NCBI RefSeq assembly: GCF_016802725.1 | Contig: NC_052668.1 | Location: 14,179,001-14,243,000, forward strand | Length of the DNA stretch: 64,000 nt | From: Solenopsis invicta | Taxonomy: Eukaryota; Arthropoda; Insecta; Hymenoptera; Formicidae | Reading direction: 5' to 3' | Shown here: piece after piece, positions 22,901 to 37,900 of the stretch | Numbering within the stretch: position 1 is the stretch's first letter | Layout: every line of letters starts with the position of its first letter | Notes under the pieces: generated by a model | Database searches by the model: none | What the model was told of the DNA's origin: nothing | What the model saw: the letters and a program-made list of their open reading frames with translations, nothing else | Translations under genes and position numbers: made by a program

Positions 22901-25900
22901 CTTTTTCTCGCTAGTACAAAAACGAGAAAAATCCAAAGTCCGCGTAATTGACTGTGTTCGGCGAAATTGAATTACCGTGGAATGAGTACCGCTCCGTACG
23001 TGCGACCAACAATCGGCTCTCCTCGGAAAACTCCTGTAATCTGTTGCCGCGTTCCCGTCGCTTCTGATTGTCTTGCCACTTTTTTTCCACGAATATATAC
23101 GCCGATGACAATTCGTTCAAGTCCGTTGCAAATGTCTGAACAGAATTCGTAATTACGTCGCGCACAATAAGAGTTGTTTAAGTCGCCGTGACTGTCTTGA
23201 GAAATTGAAATAAATAAAAAAAAAAAGAGAAAGTACTGAATACGCAAGTTTACAATAAGAGTAATATCCTCGAAGATGCCGATTGCAAAACTTGATCGCA
23301 TGCCCGTCGTGTGGGACAAGACTTACACCATTTAATCGCGGGATCTCGATGCTCGGTATGTATGTCATCTCCTCGTGTTCGGAGGAGCAGAGGCGCGTTC
23401 TTCTCCTGGAGGAGCGCGGGCTGCAACGGCCGTACAGCCCGGCGGCCGCGGAATTGCGTGATTTCGCAGCTGGCCTCTGCCGGGAGCCGCAACGGACGGC
23501 GAATCGCAATTCCGAGGCCATCTCGGCGCAGAGAGACTGTCGAGTTAAATGATGGTCGATGCGCAGGAGGTGCATGTGCGTGTTTACCGTCCAAGAAGTA
23601 ATCGTCGACGATGCAGACGGCAGGTACGACAACATACACCAAGAGATAATACACAAAACAATCATACGAGATCCGAACGCATGCAAGGCCGATTTCTCCG
23701 TCGCGTGAGGCCATTTGTTCATCGAGACGTCGTTTCTTTCGAACAAACGACTTGCTGAGAATGTAGCTTATGATCTCATTAACATCCAGTCTATATGCAT
23801 TGAACTTGCATAAATGAAATACACGTCGAGATCAAAGATTGCCGAAAATGAAAAGGCAGATGTTTGATTTAAATCAGCGAGTGGAATAGAAAAATTAATT
23901 TTGCAACCATGAATTAGATTTCTCGCGTGATTATACTCTGTACTTTATTGCATAATATTCTATTTTTCTTTTTTGCTTCGTGAAATAGAATTCAATTTTG
24001 TTCACTATATTTTATACTCATTTTGCCCGTAATCACAATCATACGTGAGAATCTAAAAAATAATAACTCGCGAATGGTCATCCAGAGGAATAACAGAATT
24101 TTGAACCAAGATTCAAACGACCTCTTCTATCCAAGAGAAAGTACAACTCATGCAACACGTTGACATAAAATCCTATACGGTTCTATCGGTGTCGTTTCTA
24201 GCTTACCCTGTCCGATTGGGCATTCTTCTTGGAGTTCCAACAGAACTCGAGGATCGCCACCAAGATCGCTAGCGCCAGACCACAGAGCAATACAACGAAG
24301 ACGCCGCCTGAAATGACAAAACAGAAAGCTCATTATTTTAATGGAAGAGCCGATCGTCCTTTTCTAATTTCACCGCGAGTGAGACGCCGCGCCGTTGGCA
24401 GCCACGAAGCACGGATGGGGCGTGTTTGTACCACATCTCGAACTCTCTTCTGACTCTTCTACCCCGTCTCTCCCTTTGTAGCGCTAGTTTGTCGAGGAGT
24501 AAAGAGAACAGAAAAGAAGTACGGCGAAAGAAAAAAGGTTCGCCGCGGCGGCCGCGGAAAATCGTGCGCGCAATATCTAAGCGAAGCGTGCACTTCCAGA
24601 TCGATCGCGTTATACTTTTTGGTCTGTTTCATGGGAAAACTTCGCGATAGAGTATTCGCGAGTAACGACCGTGAGTAGGGCGTGCGTGGAAACGTATATA
24701 CTGATAAATGGCGAGGTGCTTGTATTTATTGCGATGCGAGAGTCGTGCGAAAACAGTGAACTCGGAAGGGATATTTACGCTCGGTACGAAGTTTAGCTTA
24801 CCCCCGATAGAAATAAAAGGATAACAAGTACACGGAAGTTCAAGAGCGTTGCATTCGGAATTAACGGCTGTTTCCACAAAGATTCGTGAGATTATTCGTA
24901 AAATCGGAACTTTCTAACACGAGTCGTAAACTGATATATGTTACCTACTTACGGGTTGCTACGTTCCATTTCCCTTATTTTCTTCGAGTAACGTCGAACA
25001 CGGTTCGACATTCCGTGTGATTATCAGTTAAAATAATAGTTGAAAAAAAAAAAAAAAATTGTGAAAGCTTAAAAAAGAAGTTTTCCAATTATCACCATAC
25101 TTTATTTCGAAATTAATAAGTTTAATGAGTACACAGTGAGGTACGAAATATAGGATTAGAGCTATATAAAATGCAAATAAGCTGCTTTGGTAAACATTTC
25201 AACTTTCTCGCCAATCTTTTTCTGTATGTGATTAAAGACGAGTTTTCACTTTATTGATTGAAAATACGATGCACGAAGTTCGTTTTCATGCAGTCAGCAA
25301 ATTTGTCTTTCGCGAACTTCTCAATTTTTCTCATACAGATTCCACGATAAGGAACTGAATCATTAGCAATTGATCACTCTCTACAATTCTATATTGTTTA
25401 TAATTCTGTAATTATTACTTAATCACATGCTTTGTCTTTATATCTCTATAAAAATTATCTTCGAATAATCATAATTAAATGACGATTTTTAATTGAACAC
25501 CCAATTACTTAATTACTCCAATTTACACGAAATACAAATCAAGCGTAATAACTATAACATAGATAGAACATTACAAAATACATTCTTTTATGCTAACAAA
25601 TATTTTATGTGAAACTTTTAACTATGTATTTAAAACCGAGAGAAAGAATGGGGAACAAAGTATGTGGGAGACGCTTTTGAACAGGTTAAAAAGTGTCCAC
25701 TTATCGTTGACGGCAAGACAACTGAGCTGGGATCTCGGGAGGATGCAAAGTAGATTTGCATAACTACACCGTCGTGATTTATGATGACAGCCCGGACGTT
25801 TCACCGGAAGGACGAAAGTTTCTCGCACGAGCGGGCGCCTGGATATCACCAGGATTTCGCGCCTATTTCGCGAAACGATATCAAGGACTTGGAGGAGAGG

Positions 25901-28900
25901 TTGCACGACACTGTACGCCTACAGGCCGATCCAAGTTTCGCGGTGGGGAAGTTCTGTTCACCGAGTTACAGGATATATGCCCAAGTTTTCCGTAAGACAC
26001 GGTGGACTCTCGCCAAGACACTTGGGCACGGGAATTATCCAGCGCTCATCGTTCTCGAAGAGATTCTCTCGCTAATTCTGAAACTCGCGAAGTTAGATGT
26101 TCTAAGACAAATGAGAGAAGAGAATGCAAGGTCACGCTAAGTGGATTCGAACAAATTTCCGATATTATTATCTTAATGCCGCTAGAATGCGTTTATCAAT
26201 TTTGCTTCATTGGTCAATGAATACAATGCATAAGAAAATATTAGCTACGTTAATTATTAGTTGTCAACCATTTGTATTTTACCTGTTCTTTTTTTCATTT
26301 TTATTTATACTTTAAAGGCATCACAAAGAGTCTGAAATTTAAATTGTTTTTCTGTTCCTTTCTCTTATTCTTTTATATTCTAGTTCGAGAAAGGCAAAAT
26401 GTAAATCAAAGCAATTAATATTAATAAACTTACAATTAGTTGGTGGTAATTCTACATTATTTTTCTTGTTTAATTCCTTCTTTTTTTTATACTATTGTAT
26501 AGTACACCATAATTATAATTAAGAGTTGAACTTAATTAAAATTGAATGCCAGCATTTACTAATAGTTAGTTTAAATTTTAAATTGTTAATTTAGATCTAT
26601 TAAATTACTTATCTAATTCATGAAAAATAATAGCTTATCTCTGTATACTAAAGATTGTAATTAATAATAAACGCTATTATTTAGCTTTATTTATGATTTT
26701 ATTAGTTTTGATTATGATAAACTTGTATAATTAAGTAAATAATTTTTATTAAAATATGATATGTATTTTAATGAAATTTGATATCAATATAAAATAATGG
26801 TAAGGCTTTTTATACAAGCTATGGTCCAAGACTCTCTATGACATCAAAGCTTCTAACAAAGTGAAAAAGCCAATCTATATTTCACATTTTCATCTCAATT
26901 ACTTCAAGATTACTAAAAAAGCTTTTTTTTTCTCGAAATTGTAGACTGCTTATTCTTATAAAATAGCACGATAGAGGTCAATCGACAACGATCACTTTTT
27001 CCACGGCAAATAATCACGAGACATTGGAAAGGACGGAAATTAGTAATTCAACTGTAATTTTGCGAGATTTCTGCATCTCACCGTTAAGACAGTTCGTTCT
27101 TCTTTCTGTCTTGTCGAGTACATTTACACCGCCGGCAAAATGGGTACTTATCCAAGTTACAAGGCGGCGAAGAAACGGCGACGAGGAAAGCGAGGCAAAG
27201 TAGGTAGATATCCCGAGAGTTTTTGCGAGTGAAGGGGGGAGGAGAGTAGGGAGAGCCGAATCAAAGCGAGGAACGAAAGAAGGAACTTGTTGTGACTTCC
27301 ATAAAAATCCGGAAGCGGTTTCCGAAGAGTCTAAGAAAAATTTGTCCGCGAACTTTACGCGAGGTTCCGTCGCGCCTGAAAGCCTTTTCTTTTCTTTAAT
27401 TCAGACTCTGTCCACTTCGTGTTCGACCGAATCTCGCTGTCCACCCGTACAGTAACAAATTAACTTTCTCGGCACTGATTGAGGCAACTATAATATTTAC
27501 GTGCGATGTTTTTGCGCACAGCACATGGTCGATATTTATTTAATTAGCTTTGAAGATTTTATACGAAGAAGAAGTATTGAATCTATATTGTTTAAAGATA
27601 AACAAATAAATAATTGGTTTTTTACTTTTTTTTAATATTTTATGTAAAAAACTTTAATGCATAGTTACTTACGTATTTCTCATTATTTTCTCTATAAATA
27701 GCTTAGTTTAGATATTTTTGAATTTAGTCTTTTTTCACACAGTAGTGATTTACAGTCTGTCTATAAAAGCGTGACCAGCATAACTTTTATTTGGAAAATG
27801 TTAGATGAAAAATTTTTATGACAAAGCAAAAAAACAAAACTCTCTTTACAACGCAACTTGAATAAAAGATCGTTTATCGTTTGATTCCTTTATGTGAAAA
27901 AAATGATATAAATTCAATGTATCGTAAAACATTTCAAAATCATGTTTTGTTGTACACTCACTCGAAAAATAACGTTTTTATAAGCGAAACAAATCCTGTA
28001 GAAAACAGTGAATATATAAAATTAAACTAAATTCTTGGAAAGAAAATATGGAAAATGAGACAATTGGTCCGACAGATTCGTTATATTTAGAGATCTTTAT
28101 CTCAACAGTTCTATCAATTTAGTGCAAATATGTTTCGAAAGTGCCAAGCAACGGTAACGAGTGTATTACTTTCATAAAAACGTGAATATTAAAATCTAGT
28201 AGTATGTATTTTCATTTTTTTATTTTTTATTATATAATAAATGGTTTTAAAGTTATGCCAGTCACGCTCTTATTAGACAGACTATATATTGCTGTACACA
28301 GTGAAATGTCTGTCTACAACTTTTTTTAGCTATGCTGCGTGTAAGCCGCGTAAAGCGAATATTTCATAAATGACTGAAATTTAAAACAGACGCGTGGGAC
28401 ACATGATAGTTACGTATGACTGTTAAACATATCCCTTTGTCTGTGTACGTACTAAATGTGTCACTAAGGGAATATGCCGCATTTGTGACGGAGATTTATA
28501 GCATTTAAATATAACTTATGTATTGTATTAACATTCAAATTTCTTGTGCTATGATTGAAATACAGTTGTAAATGAAATATAGCTTCACAAACTCATTTTG
28601 CTAATATGCTATTGACTGTACTCACCCGCGTATATCAGTAACCAGAATAAACTTAATAACTTAATCGATCAAGCAGTTATTCAAACATTGGCCGTTCAAG
28701 GCAATCATTTTTGGCATTCAATTTAATTAAAATTAATTAATTCTAAATCTCTTCATATAGTCATGTAGTCTGATAATAAAAATAATTACCTTGCTGCAAT
28801 TTAGTGTAATATAAATATTTTAATGTGTAAAATAAAAAAAAATTTTTTTTAGCTAGATTAATCTCTTTTACTTGTTTGTAATTTTGACTGATAAAAAAAT

Positions 28901-31900
28901 ATGATCGGAGATAAACATACCAATATTTTCAACTCCAAGGGCATTAGCTTTGCTTTCCTTATTTTTGTCATCTCTACTGCATACGTCGCCTGTGTTCTTC
29001 CACCATTTGTCATAGAGAATCTGTATTACACCTTTTTCCTGCAGCTCCAGAATAACTAGAGATATTTTATCTCTCCAGGGCGAACCTGCACATAAAAAGT
29101 CTTCATTAGGCTGGTCAAGGGTTTCGCTATTTCTACCTTTGCAGCATAATCTCAAACGTAACTTTGCATTTCACGTTGCAAATATATTATTAAATAATAC
29201 ACGTATTTTAAATATGCGATTTAATGAAATAAAATTTTACCTTAAAATTTTTCGCCGTTTTAAAACAAAAATATATAATCTTTTTAATATAATTATTTAA
29301 TTATACAAGTTACTTTATGAACAAACACAACGCACTTTTAGACTATGTGTTTTACGCCAACTAAAAAACTAATTTTTTTTCAGCAGAAATTTAATTGAAT
29401 TTCTGTTTCAGAAGCTTTTTAGCTTTCAATGATAAATACTACTAATTACTTTTCTAAGTTATTCGTCGCTATTTTTATTCATATTTACCTTTCGGAGTAG
29501 CAATTCCATATCCTTTACTGTCTAATAATCCTCCTATTTGGGTCAGATTGCAATCACGTTGAACTGCGTAATCAAGCATGGTCGATTCCATTAAAAATGC
29601 ATAGTCGCCTTCAAGAACCTTTTTTATTCCTTCTTCGTAACTTTGGACGAATACAGATGGACTCTTTGATTCCATAAACCTCCACATTTTTTGATAGATT
29701 CCAATTTTTGAATCCTACGGTTACATTATTTAATACAAATTATTTAATGCTGTAATGTCTTGTTTTGATTTTATCTTTTTACACTCAACAGTTTTTGATG
29801 GAAAATAAAAATTATTTTTAGGAAGTGAAAAATATTGTATTGAAGGAGTCGTTGGCTTTTTCTAAGAATTACTGTTAGTTTTTATTGGGCAAATGATCAG
29901 ACTTTGACATTGTTAATAATTATTTAATATTCAAATTAAATTTAGAAATTGTTTACTTATTATTTTATTGACTAATTTGCTTATTTTTTGGAGCATAAAT
30001 GATTCAAACGGAATAACATATTAAAACAGTTTTTATTTAATAAAAATACGAAAAGGTATATTACGAAATTCATCAACCATGTATGCAGTATAACGTCAGA
30101 TTTATTAAATAAATACGAATTCTTTTCATTTCAATGTGAATGTACTAGATAATGCGCACGCGTTTTATGTTTTTGCGTCACAGAATATTCAAGGCAATTA
30201 TTTTTGTTTATTATAAACATATTTATCTCATTTTTAGTCTCACATTAAATTTGTATTTTAAAACTTTTATTTATACACAGAAAGAACAATTATGTTAACA
30301 TATCTAAAAGTGAAGCTTAAGCTGCGCACAGATCTAAAATAATTTTGTTAAAACATTAAAATAGTTATTGACAACGCTTAAGCTGATTGCAGGAATGTCA
30401 AAACTTTTTACAGCATTACTTATAATGATTGAACATCCTTTATAATGATTCTGATTTCAACAAAATTATTTCTTTTCTTTTCAGATCTGAATTTAACTAA
30501 ATTTTTAGATACTTTAGCAAAATTGTTCTTTCCGTGTATAAATTATGTATCCCTTTATGCAATATACTATAAGGAAACGGAAAACAAGTATATGTGATTG
30601 AAGACGTATTATAGAAAAACTTTAATAAATATAATAACCGTTTATTGTTGATAAATAAAAATGCGTTGTTACATTGCACAAAAAATATAAGAATAATTCA
30701 TTTTCTATAATCTTTTGTACTTACTCTGAAGAATGTCTGAGTACTTCCACTCTCCAAAGTGCCGTAAGATATATCAGTTTGTTCCGCAAGATCAGCGACA
30801 TTTTCAATCGGTGTTATCATCCTCTCCACCGTTAGGAAAGCGGCCAAATTCGCAGTATAAGAGGAGATGATGATTAGCGTGAAGAACCACCAAATGCCGC
30901 CTACTATTCTCGTACTAGTTGCCTAATAACGATGATTCATTTTGTATTCATCTCAAATAACTTCAAAACATTTTTTATTTAATACACACAATTTCATGGA
31001 TATTCTACTTCGACGATTTCGAATTATCCGAAAATCAATTAACAATCAATTAAGGATGTTTTAACTCTATCAGCTAAAAGACATCGAAGTATCTAAATGC
31101 ACTTTTGATGATTATTTATTAGAGTTTTATTGATAAGTAAAAACGTTATTTATTTTATAATACTACTTTCTTATCAAATTTGCAAATAAATATTACAAAA
31201 TACGATTTTAATAAGAATTAAGAGCAAATAAAAAATTAAATAATTTTTAAACTAATAGAAGTAGTATATTCAACTTTTATACAGATATTCAAACGTAATA
31301 GAACAATCTATGAAATTTTTAAATTTTTCGTTATATTCTGAGATGTGACATCTTTAAATTTTGTTGTGCAAATGTTATTAATTTATTCCACGTTCATTTA
31401 TTATTCCTATATAGATGCTGCATTAATGAAATGCATGCTACATACAGACTGCATTATCGAAAACATTAATTTCTTAGTAAATGCTCGTAATAAAATTATT
31501 GATTAATATTAATAATTCTTTAACTTTCTATAAATTTAGAAATAGTTTCTGTAATGATATCAATATGCAGCTTTCGAACAATCAGAAGATCTTTGTGTAA
31601 TGTATTGTCTTGTGCTCTCTAGAAATTAACACAAATATTAATAAAGTCAATAATATCAAAATCAAATTGTTGTAAACATATAAAAAGAAAAACTTCCGTT
31701 TAAAACTTTAAGTTTAAGACTTCTCACGTGTAAATTTTTTGATACAGCTGCACTACGTGGGCAGATACTTTGCTTCTTACAAAGGATCATAAAGACATTC
31801 GAAGATTGATCGAAAACGCATCAAGACACATTGAGGTCGATTTAAGGTGCGATCCCGGTGAAAAATTCCTTGCAGCAGTCAAAGAATGCAATACAGGATC

Positions 31901-34900
31901 TCGTTTAGAACTCGCCAGGAATATTTCGATCCATTAATAGCGAGGCTGCCGATCGCGGAAACGATCGTCGAATATAGAACATCCATGAATGATTCTCTCA
32001 TTCCCGTATTACCCGGCGCCTTGCCGCTCGGGAATTGAGCGAACGATTTTAATTCTACCGCGCGGTAATATCCCTCGCGAAAGAGAGTTTTCACGGTGTA
32101 ATCCACGTATTCAGAGTGCGTAATGGATGTGTTTAATTTATACGTCGAATATAACGCCTATGTTTTGCAATTTGTGGTTTTCGTGTTGAATAGCTCTTTT
32201 GGTAATAAATAACACCTTCGAATGAATCACTTATTATCTAAATATATCGACGGGATAAATCTTTTTGTGCTTGTATAACATTACGCTCCCATATCTGCAG
32301 GCATGTATCTAAGCGCGAAGAAATTTAAAGCATATATTATTATTTGCAATATTACATTCTCTGTGAATGCTCAAACCGCGATTCTCGGTAACCAGTGCAT
32401 CTGGCTGACGTGAAACATAATTTGCCGACACTCGAGACAGTCGCAACGACAACCCCGCATGTACATACGCATCACCAGAGTCAATTGGCATTACATGTAT
32501 GATGCATCATAGACATTTACATACATGAAATTTTATTTTCCAGCTGTTTATTCAAAATTTTTATTTTCTCCTAAGATACGTGTTGAATATACATCTCAAA
32601 ATTTTACGTGAGTAAACGTGCAAGATAGTGACCTAAGACTTATTTAAATATTTGCTAATAACGTATAATATACGATATTACAACGAGAAATTGATTTAGA
32701 ACAAAAGTTGAAAATAGTGGATCTGAGTCGTGCATGTTCAGCATTATCTTAAGCCGGATCCACAGACCAAGCATCTCAGCGTGAATACAAACATGAATAA
32801 TTCAATATTCGCCACTCGAAGTAAATTGTTCATTCGTATTTATCCGTGCTCGTTTGCTTAGTTTGGGAATCTAGCTTATTACATACACAGATATATTTAT
32901 ATTTATATTATTTTAAAAATAGCATTACCTTGTTTGTTTTTTATTTGAAACAGAAATATATCATAAAATTCGTAACGTAGGAGCAAAAAATTTCGCGTTT
33001 GGTACATATCAAAAACTGTGCATGTTTCGTACTTTGTAAATTTAAATGAACCGATTTTGTGTAATGATGATTTAACGAACATGATAAAACGAAGGTATAT
33101 ACCGTTAGATAATGTATTGCTAACAAAGTTAAGTTATCAAGTTAATGTTATTTAGTCCTGTTATTTTCTGAGTAGTAATATATTCGTATTTATTAAATTC
33201 TATTCCTACTTTTTATCAAAGTGGTTAATTCGTCAAAAAATGCATTTTGCGATTGAATCAGAAAATTTATAATTTTGTCTTAAATAATTAATATTTTTGT
33301 ATGTAAGATTACATAAAAATACGCAATTTACAAATTATATACTTGTTTCATTAAATATTACATCTCACATGCGCATGGATCTGATATGATTTATCTAAAT
33401 AGTAGTTAATTTACGTCGGGTAATATCGCAACAGGTATATTAAATATAATATATGACGCGTATATAGCTTATACTCTAGTAATTGCTTTTGCCAGTGTAA
33501 TAATAGAAACGGATGACGAGGACACGGAAATTCGTGAGGCGAACACATTCCCAGGTGAGATTTGCCGAGGACGTGTAATTGTTTTCACGTGCATCGTTGC
33601 TTAGTGTAAACAAAACCTCCTTTCTACCTTGCTGTTGGCATTGTCAGGAAAACAAAACAACCTCTCGGTGAAATCTCGGCGAATTTCTATGCTCTACAGA
33701 TGACCGTATAAGCAGCATGCATTTATGCTGTATTTTCAGGAAACTTTTAAAAGCAGCCGTTAGTAATTAGCGATTAAAAAATTAATGCAGATAAATGTCG
33801 CAATGCAGTATCTACTTTTTAACAGAATTAGTACTTCAAATGATTATTGCAATAATTGACATAGTATTATAAAATAAAAATGTATATAGATTTTATCTTG
33901 AAAATAATTTGTAAGATACGAATCACAATCTGTTTGTAAGAGAATAACAACTTTTTATTCGCAACTCTTATTATTTTAAATATTTTGTAATATTTTATAT
34001 AAACAATTGATCAACAAGAATTACAGCAAATCCAAAATCTTCTTCTTTTTACCAGTTCTGCTTTTTAGTAACCCTTTCTTGACTTTATGTGACATGAAAT
34101 ATGGAGCAAGAAGTTCAGAAAACATCGTTCGATTCTGCAGGAAGAATATCCGCAGCAGTCATTCGCGTAAAAGTGAAGAATCGAACGTTGAATTTACTAC
34201 CGAGAATTTACCAGAAGCTACTTTTATATCATGCTTCTTGCATGCAAAGTTCATTGCTCCTTAATCCATTGTCACACAAGCACGAGATACGGAAGTTTCA
34301 AAAGATTTGACATTATTTTTCCAAAATATGTATTATGTATCTCGATGTTAAAATTACAGAGAAAAATTGTCATTTCAATGTAAATGTATATATCATGCAT
34401 TTTAATTGCAAATACAATATATAAATTATATAAAATATTGTATAATGTAGAACAATGTTGTTGTAAGTTGTCAGAAATTAACAAACTAATTTGAGAAACT
34501 ACTGCAATAAAAAAAAAGAGTTATTTCGTTTTAGATTATTATATTAAAATTAATAAAACAGCTATAATAACATGAATATAAGAAATTAGAAAGCATTTGA
34601 CTTATATGTGCATGCAGGGCTGATATTCGTTTTCCTGGTTAACCTTTCAATATTCATGATCTAATTCAAATTAGTGTGCTGACTTTTCATTCTAAAAGAA
34701 GTGATAAAGAAGTAAAACTTGGTCAAAGCTGATACTCGTGGAATAATTCATGATTATGACGATGGAGTTTGTATCGATTTATTATTAACTTCGGAATTAA
34801 TAATTTATTTTTAAAACAAATAATTTTTTCATTATTATATAACTTGATAAGTTATATTGCTTAAGCAAATCATGTTAAAGTTTGTATGATTAAAAATTGC

Positions 34901-37900
34901 GTCAGATAAAATTAAATAAAATTTCCGGAGGAAAATTCTATACGCGCAAATTTTTCTTTTAATTTGTAAGTACAGCACGAAAAAGAATGATGTGGTGCGA
35001 ATAATGACGCAGATCCTTTTGCACTGAATGCTCCCATTGTCCACGATAGCAATGCCGGAGCCGTCCTAGTTCATATCTCGCGGATACTTTTCTCACGATT
35101 GACGGAACTCTATACAATATTGCACGTATTATTCGACAACTGAAAGCCAATTGCGCACTATTCTGCACCGCTGGCGTTCTTCATCCTATTCTTATTATAT
35201 GTAGCGCCCGTATAAATAAAAATCAAACCAAATGAAAGAATAATAATTTCCTGAGCGAATTTATACATAAAGACGAAAAATGTTTCCGCAAATTTATTAC
35301 GATTGCAGTATATTTTTCTGCACTTCATTTATCTGAAATCCCTTTTATTCAATGCGCTATTTATTTATCTCCCCATGGCTGTTACTCATATGACATGCCT
35401 TTGTGTGTCTGACATTTATTTGCTTTTCGTCTTGGAATATGCGTTGAGTTTCACGTTTCATGCAAGTAAAACCACTTAAACGTTATATGTTTAAATGAGA
35501 TCTGTAACATTTCATACGCGACTAATAAAAGTATAACAGCGTGTATGGAGCAGACATAAATTTGCATTATTTCTTTAAGTAATTTCTACAAAAACGAGAC
35601 TTTTTTTAAAAAGAAGAAGTAATAATGGAATTATTCTATTAACCACATGTCCTTTTGTAAAATATAAATTAGATTTTCATCTTTTTGTTTACATGACTTT
35701 CTGAATTAATGTTAAGTAAAATAATTTAAAAGCAATAGTATTTTTTCGTAAAGGTCTGTGAAAAAGTAAAGACGAAAGAAAGTAAAAGAAAAATACGTGT
35801 TAAATTGGATTATTTGACAAATATCGATACAAATTAATTTTATCGGTCATTGTATTCTTTTTATTTTTCACAAAGTATTTTAAATATAAAAGTACTTCTT
35901 GGAGCATGCTTAGAACGTGACTGAATACAGCAAGTAATTTCCAAGCGTATACATACGATAGCTATTAAAAGGAAAAAAACTTTTTGTAAAATGGACTTAA
36001 GCGGCATAAATGTAGATGTGGAAAAAGAAAACAGACCGATAATGCGAAAGAAAAATTTGCTACGTCGTAATCACTTCGTGAATAAATTTAATGATCGATT
36101 TTTTTTGATGTGTTAATGTTGTCGGAAATCAATTTAAAAATGAGAAAAAAGAAAATGTTACAAATGAATAATAATTATTTATTATTGTTTAAATAGTTGT
36201 TAAACCTTTATAATAAATATTACAATTTCTCAATACGTTAAGCAAACGTGTAGGTTTTTATGAAAAGAAAATTCTTATAAAAATATTCCGCAAAAATTTT
36301 TAAATTGAATATGTCAGTACATGTAACAGGAGTACGGAAATTGTTTATTTTACTTTATTGTTTAATCGAAATTTGCAAAAATCGTAATAAAGTAATTCAC
36401 CATTCTCCAATCCCATTAATATTATATTTAAACGAGTGTTTTGTTGCCATAAAAATTTCAGAGGAGCGCTCAAGATATATCTGCGTTTAAATCAGGCGGT
36501 CCTTTTTAATTAATGCCGTAAAAATAATTAGCTGTTGACCTGAACATTCGTGAATTTTTAAAAATCCGACAATTTCTGTCGAGGATGTTCGTAATGATGT
36601 ACGTGTCTGTTGAAAAAAAAAAGTTGTTTCTCGGGGCGCGTATGACTCTCCGTGGTGACACGTTTACCTTAGGGTTGAGGTCGCTGCCCTGTTGCATAAG
36701 TGTGCCGACTGTAAACCAAAAACTGTTGGCCAGGCTGAACTCGTTGACAGTTCTCAGTAGAGGAATGTCGTCGCTGTCCGGATCCAAGGCGCTCACGTGA
36801 CTGCCCTGATGACAGTGTAATGACCCCCCCGTCGAGTGGTGCAGTTTTTAAAAATAATTACGCTAGTCGTGCTTAACTTACACGTGCTTAACTTACAACT
36901 TTCTATATACATTACATACTTTTATATATTATTTTACGTTATATGGACATTGGTGTGTTATGAAAGACTGAAAGTATAGATGCAAAGTGATTACGAGTTT
37001 TTTTTTATTTTACGTAAATAGCACCTTTTTTTTAGAAAATAAAAACTTTCTTTTTGCATAAAGTGTATCTACCCCTTCGCTTTATTAACGAAGGAAACAA
37101 CGAAGCTACATTGAAGCATACATTATTGCATGTATTAATCGATCGTTGTTTATTCTTCTAATATTTATATCATGTAATATAAAATGAGGATAAGATTCGT
37201 TACAAAATTACAAAATATTATGGAGCACTTAAAGCGATAGTTCTTAAATCAATTGTTAGGGAACATAGATGTATTAATTCAGTTGGTTAAATTTGTGTAG
37301 AGAATCATAATGCATTTTAGAGAATCATTTGAAAAAATACTTTGTGCAATTTAAATACATGTAATCAATCGGTTGTTTTTCGCACCACTCGACGTAAGCC
37401 TACCTGCAAAGGGCATTTGCAGCTTGGACAGGGGGACGGCTCCACCCACTCGTAGGGTGAGAATCTTGCCACTATCCATATCGTTAAGGAAATCACCACG
37501 TAAGCGCCTAGCAAGGACAACCAGATCTCCACGGCGAGGGGATTCATGAACGAGAAGAGCCGCGGTGGTGTGCGTTTGGTTACCTGAAGCATTGACGTTT
37601 ATTATTACTAATCTTCGAGAATTGATTTGATTGACCTGATTCAATATCGGAGGTGAGATTATGATGTAATCTCGTGAATGCAACGGTGCAGCCATTCATG
37701 TCCAATTGTCATGTCGTGTTCCTTGCTGGAAAATAATTCAAACGCGCGAGTCGCTTATAACACTCTTGCGCCGCTTTCTTGCACAATATCCAGTCTCTCA
37801 AATGGCTCGAAAGACGATTCTTTATTTCGACGGAATTACGGGAGCGTATTATTCTCTGGCGCGCGTCGAGCGGAACACAATGGCGGTGCACTCTGAGTGC

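Noticed and set aside
25756..26220. Overlapping + strand open frames in a GC-richer intron patch
   Set aside because: No domain, and three frames overlap. Could be a conserved noncoding element, but the sequence alone does not show it.
27139..27231. Short basic frame starting MGTYPSYKAAKKRRRGKRGK
   Set aside because: Resembles a nuclear-localisation-like basic stretch by composition only; 30 codons in an intron without splice or start context.
31879..32106. 75-codon - strand frame between the pore cassettes and the M3 exon
   Set aside because: Checked as a possible third alternative receptor exon. It has no M1, pore or M3 motif and no paired splice sites in the right phase.
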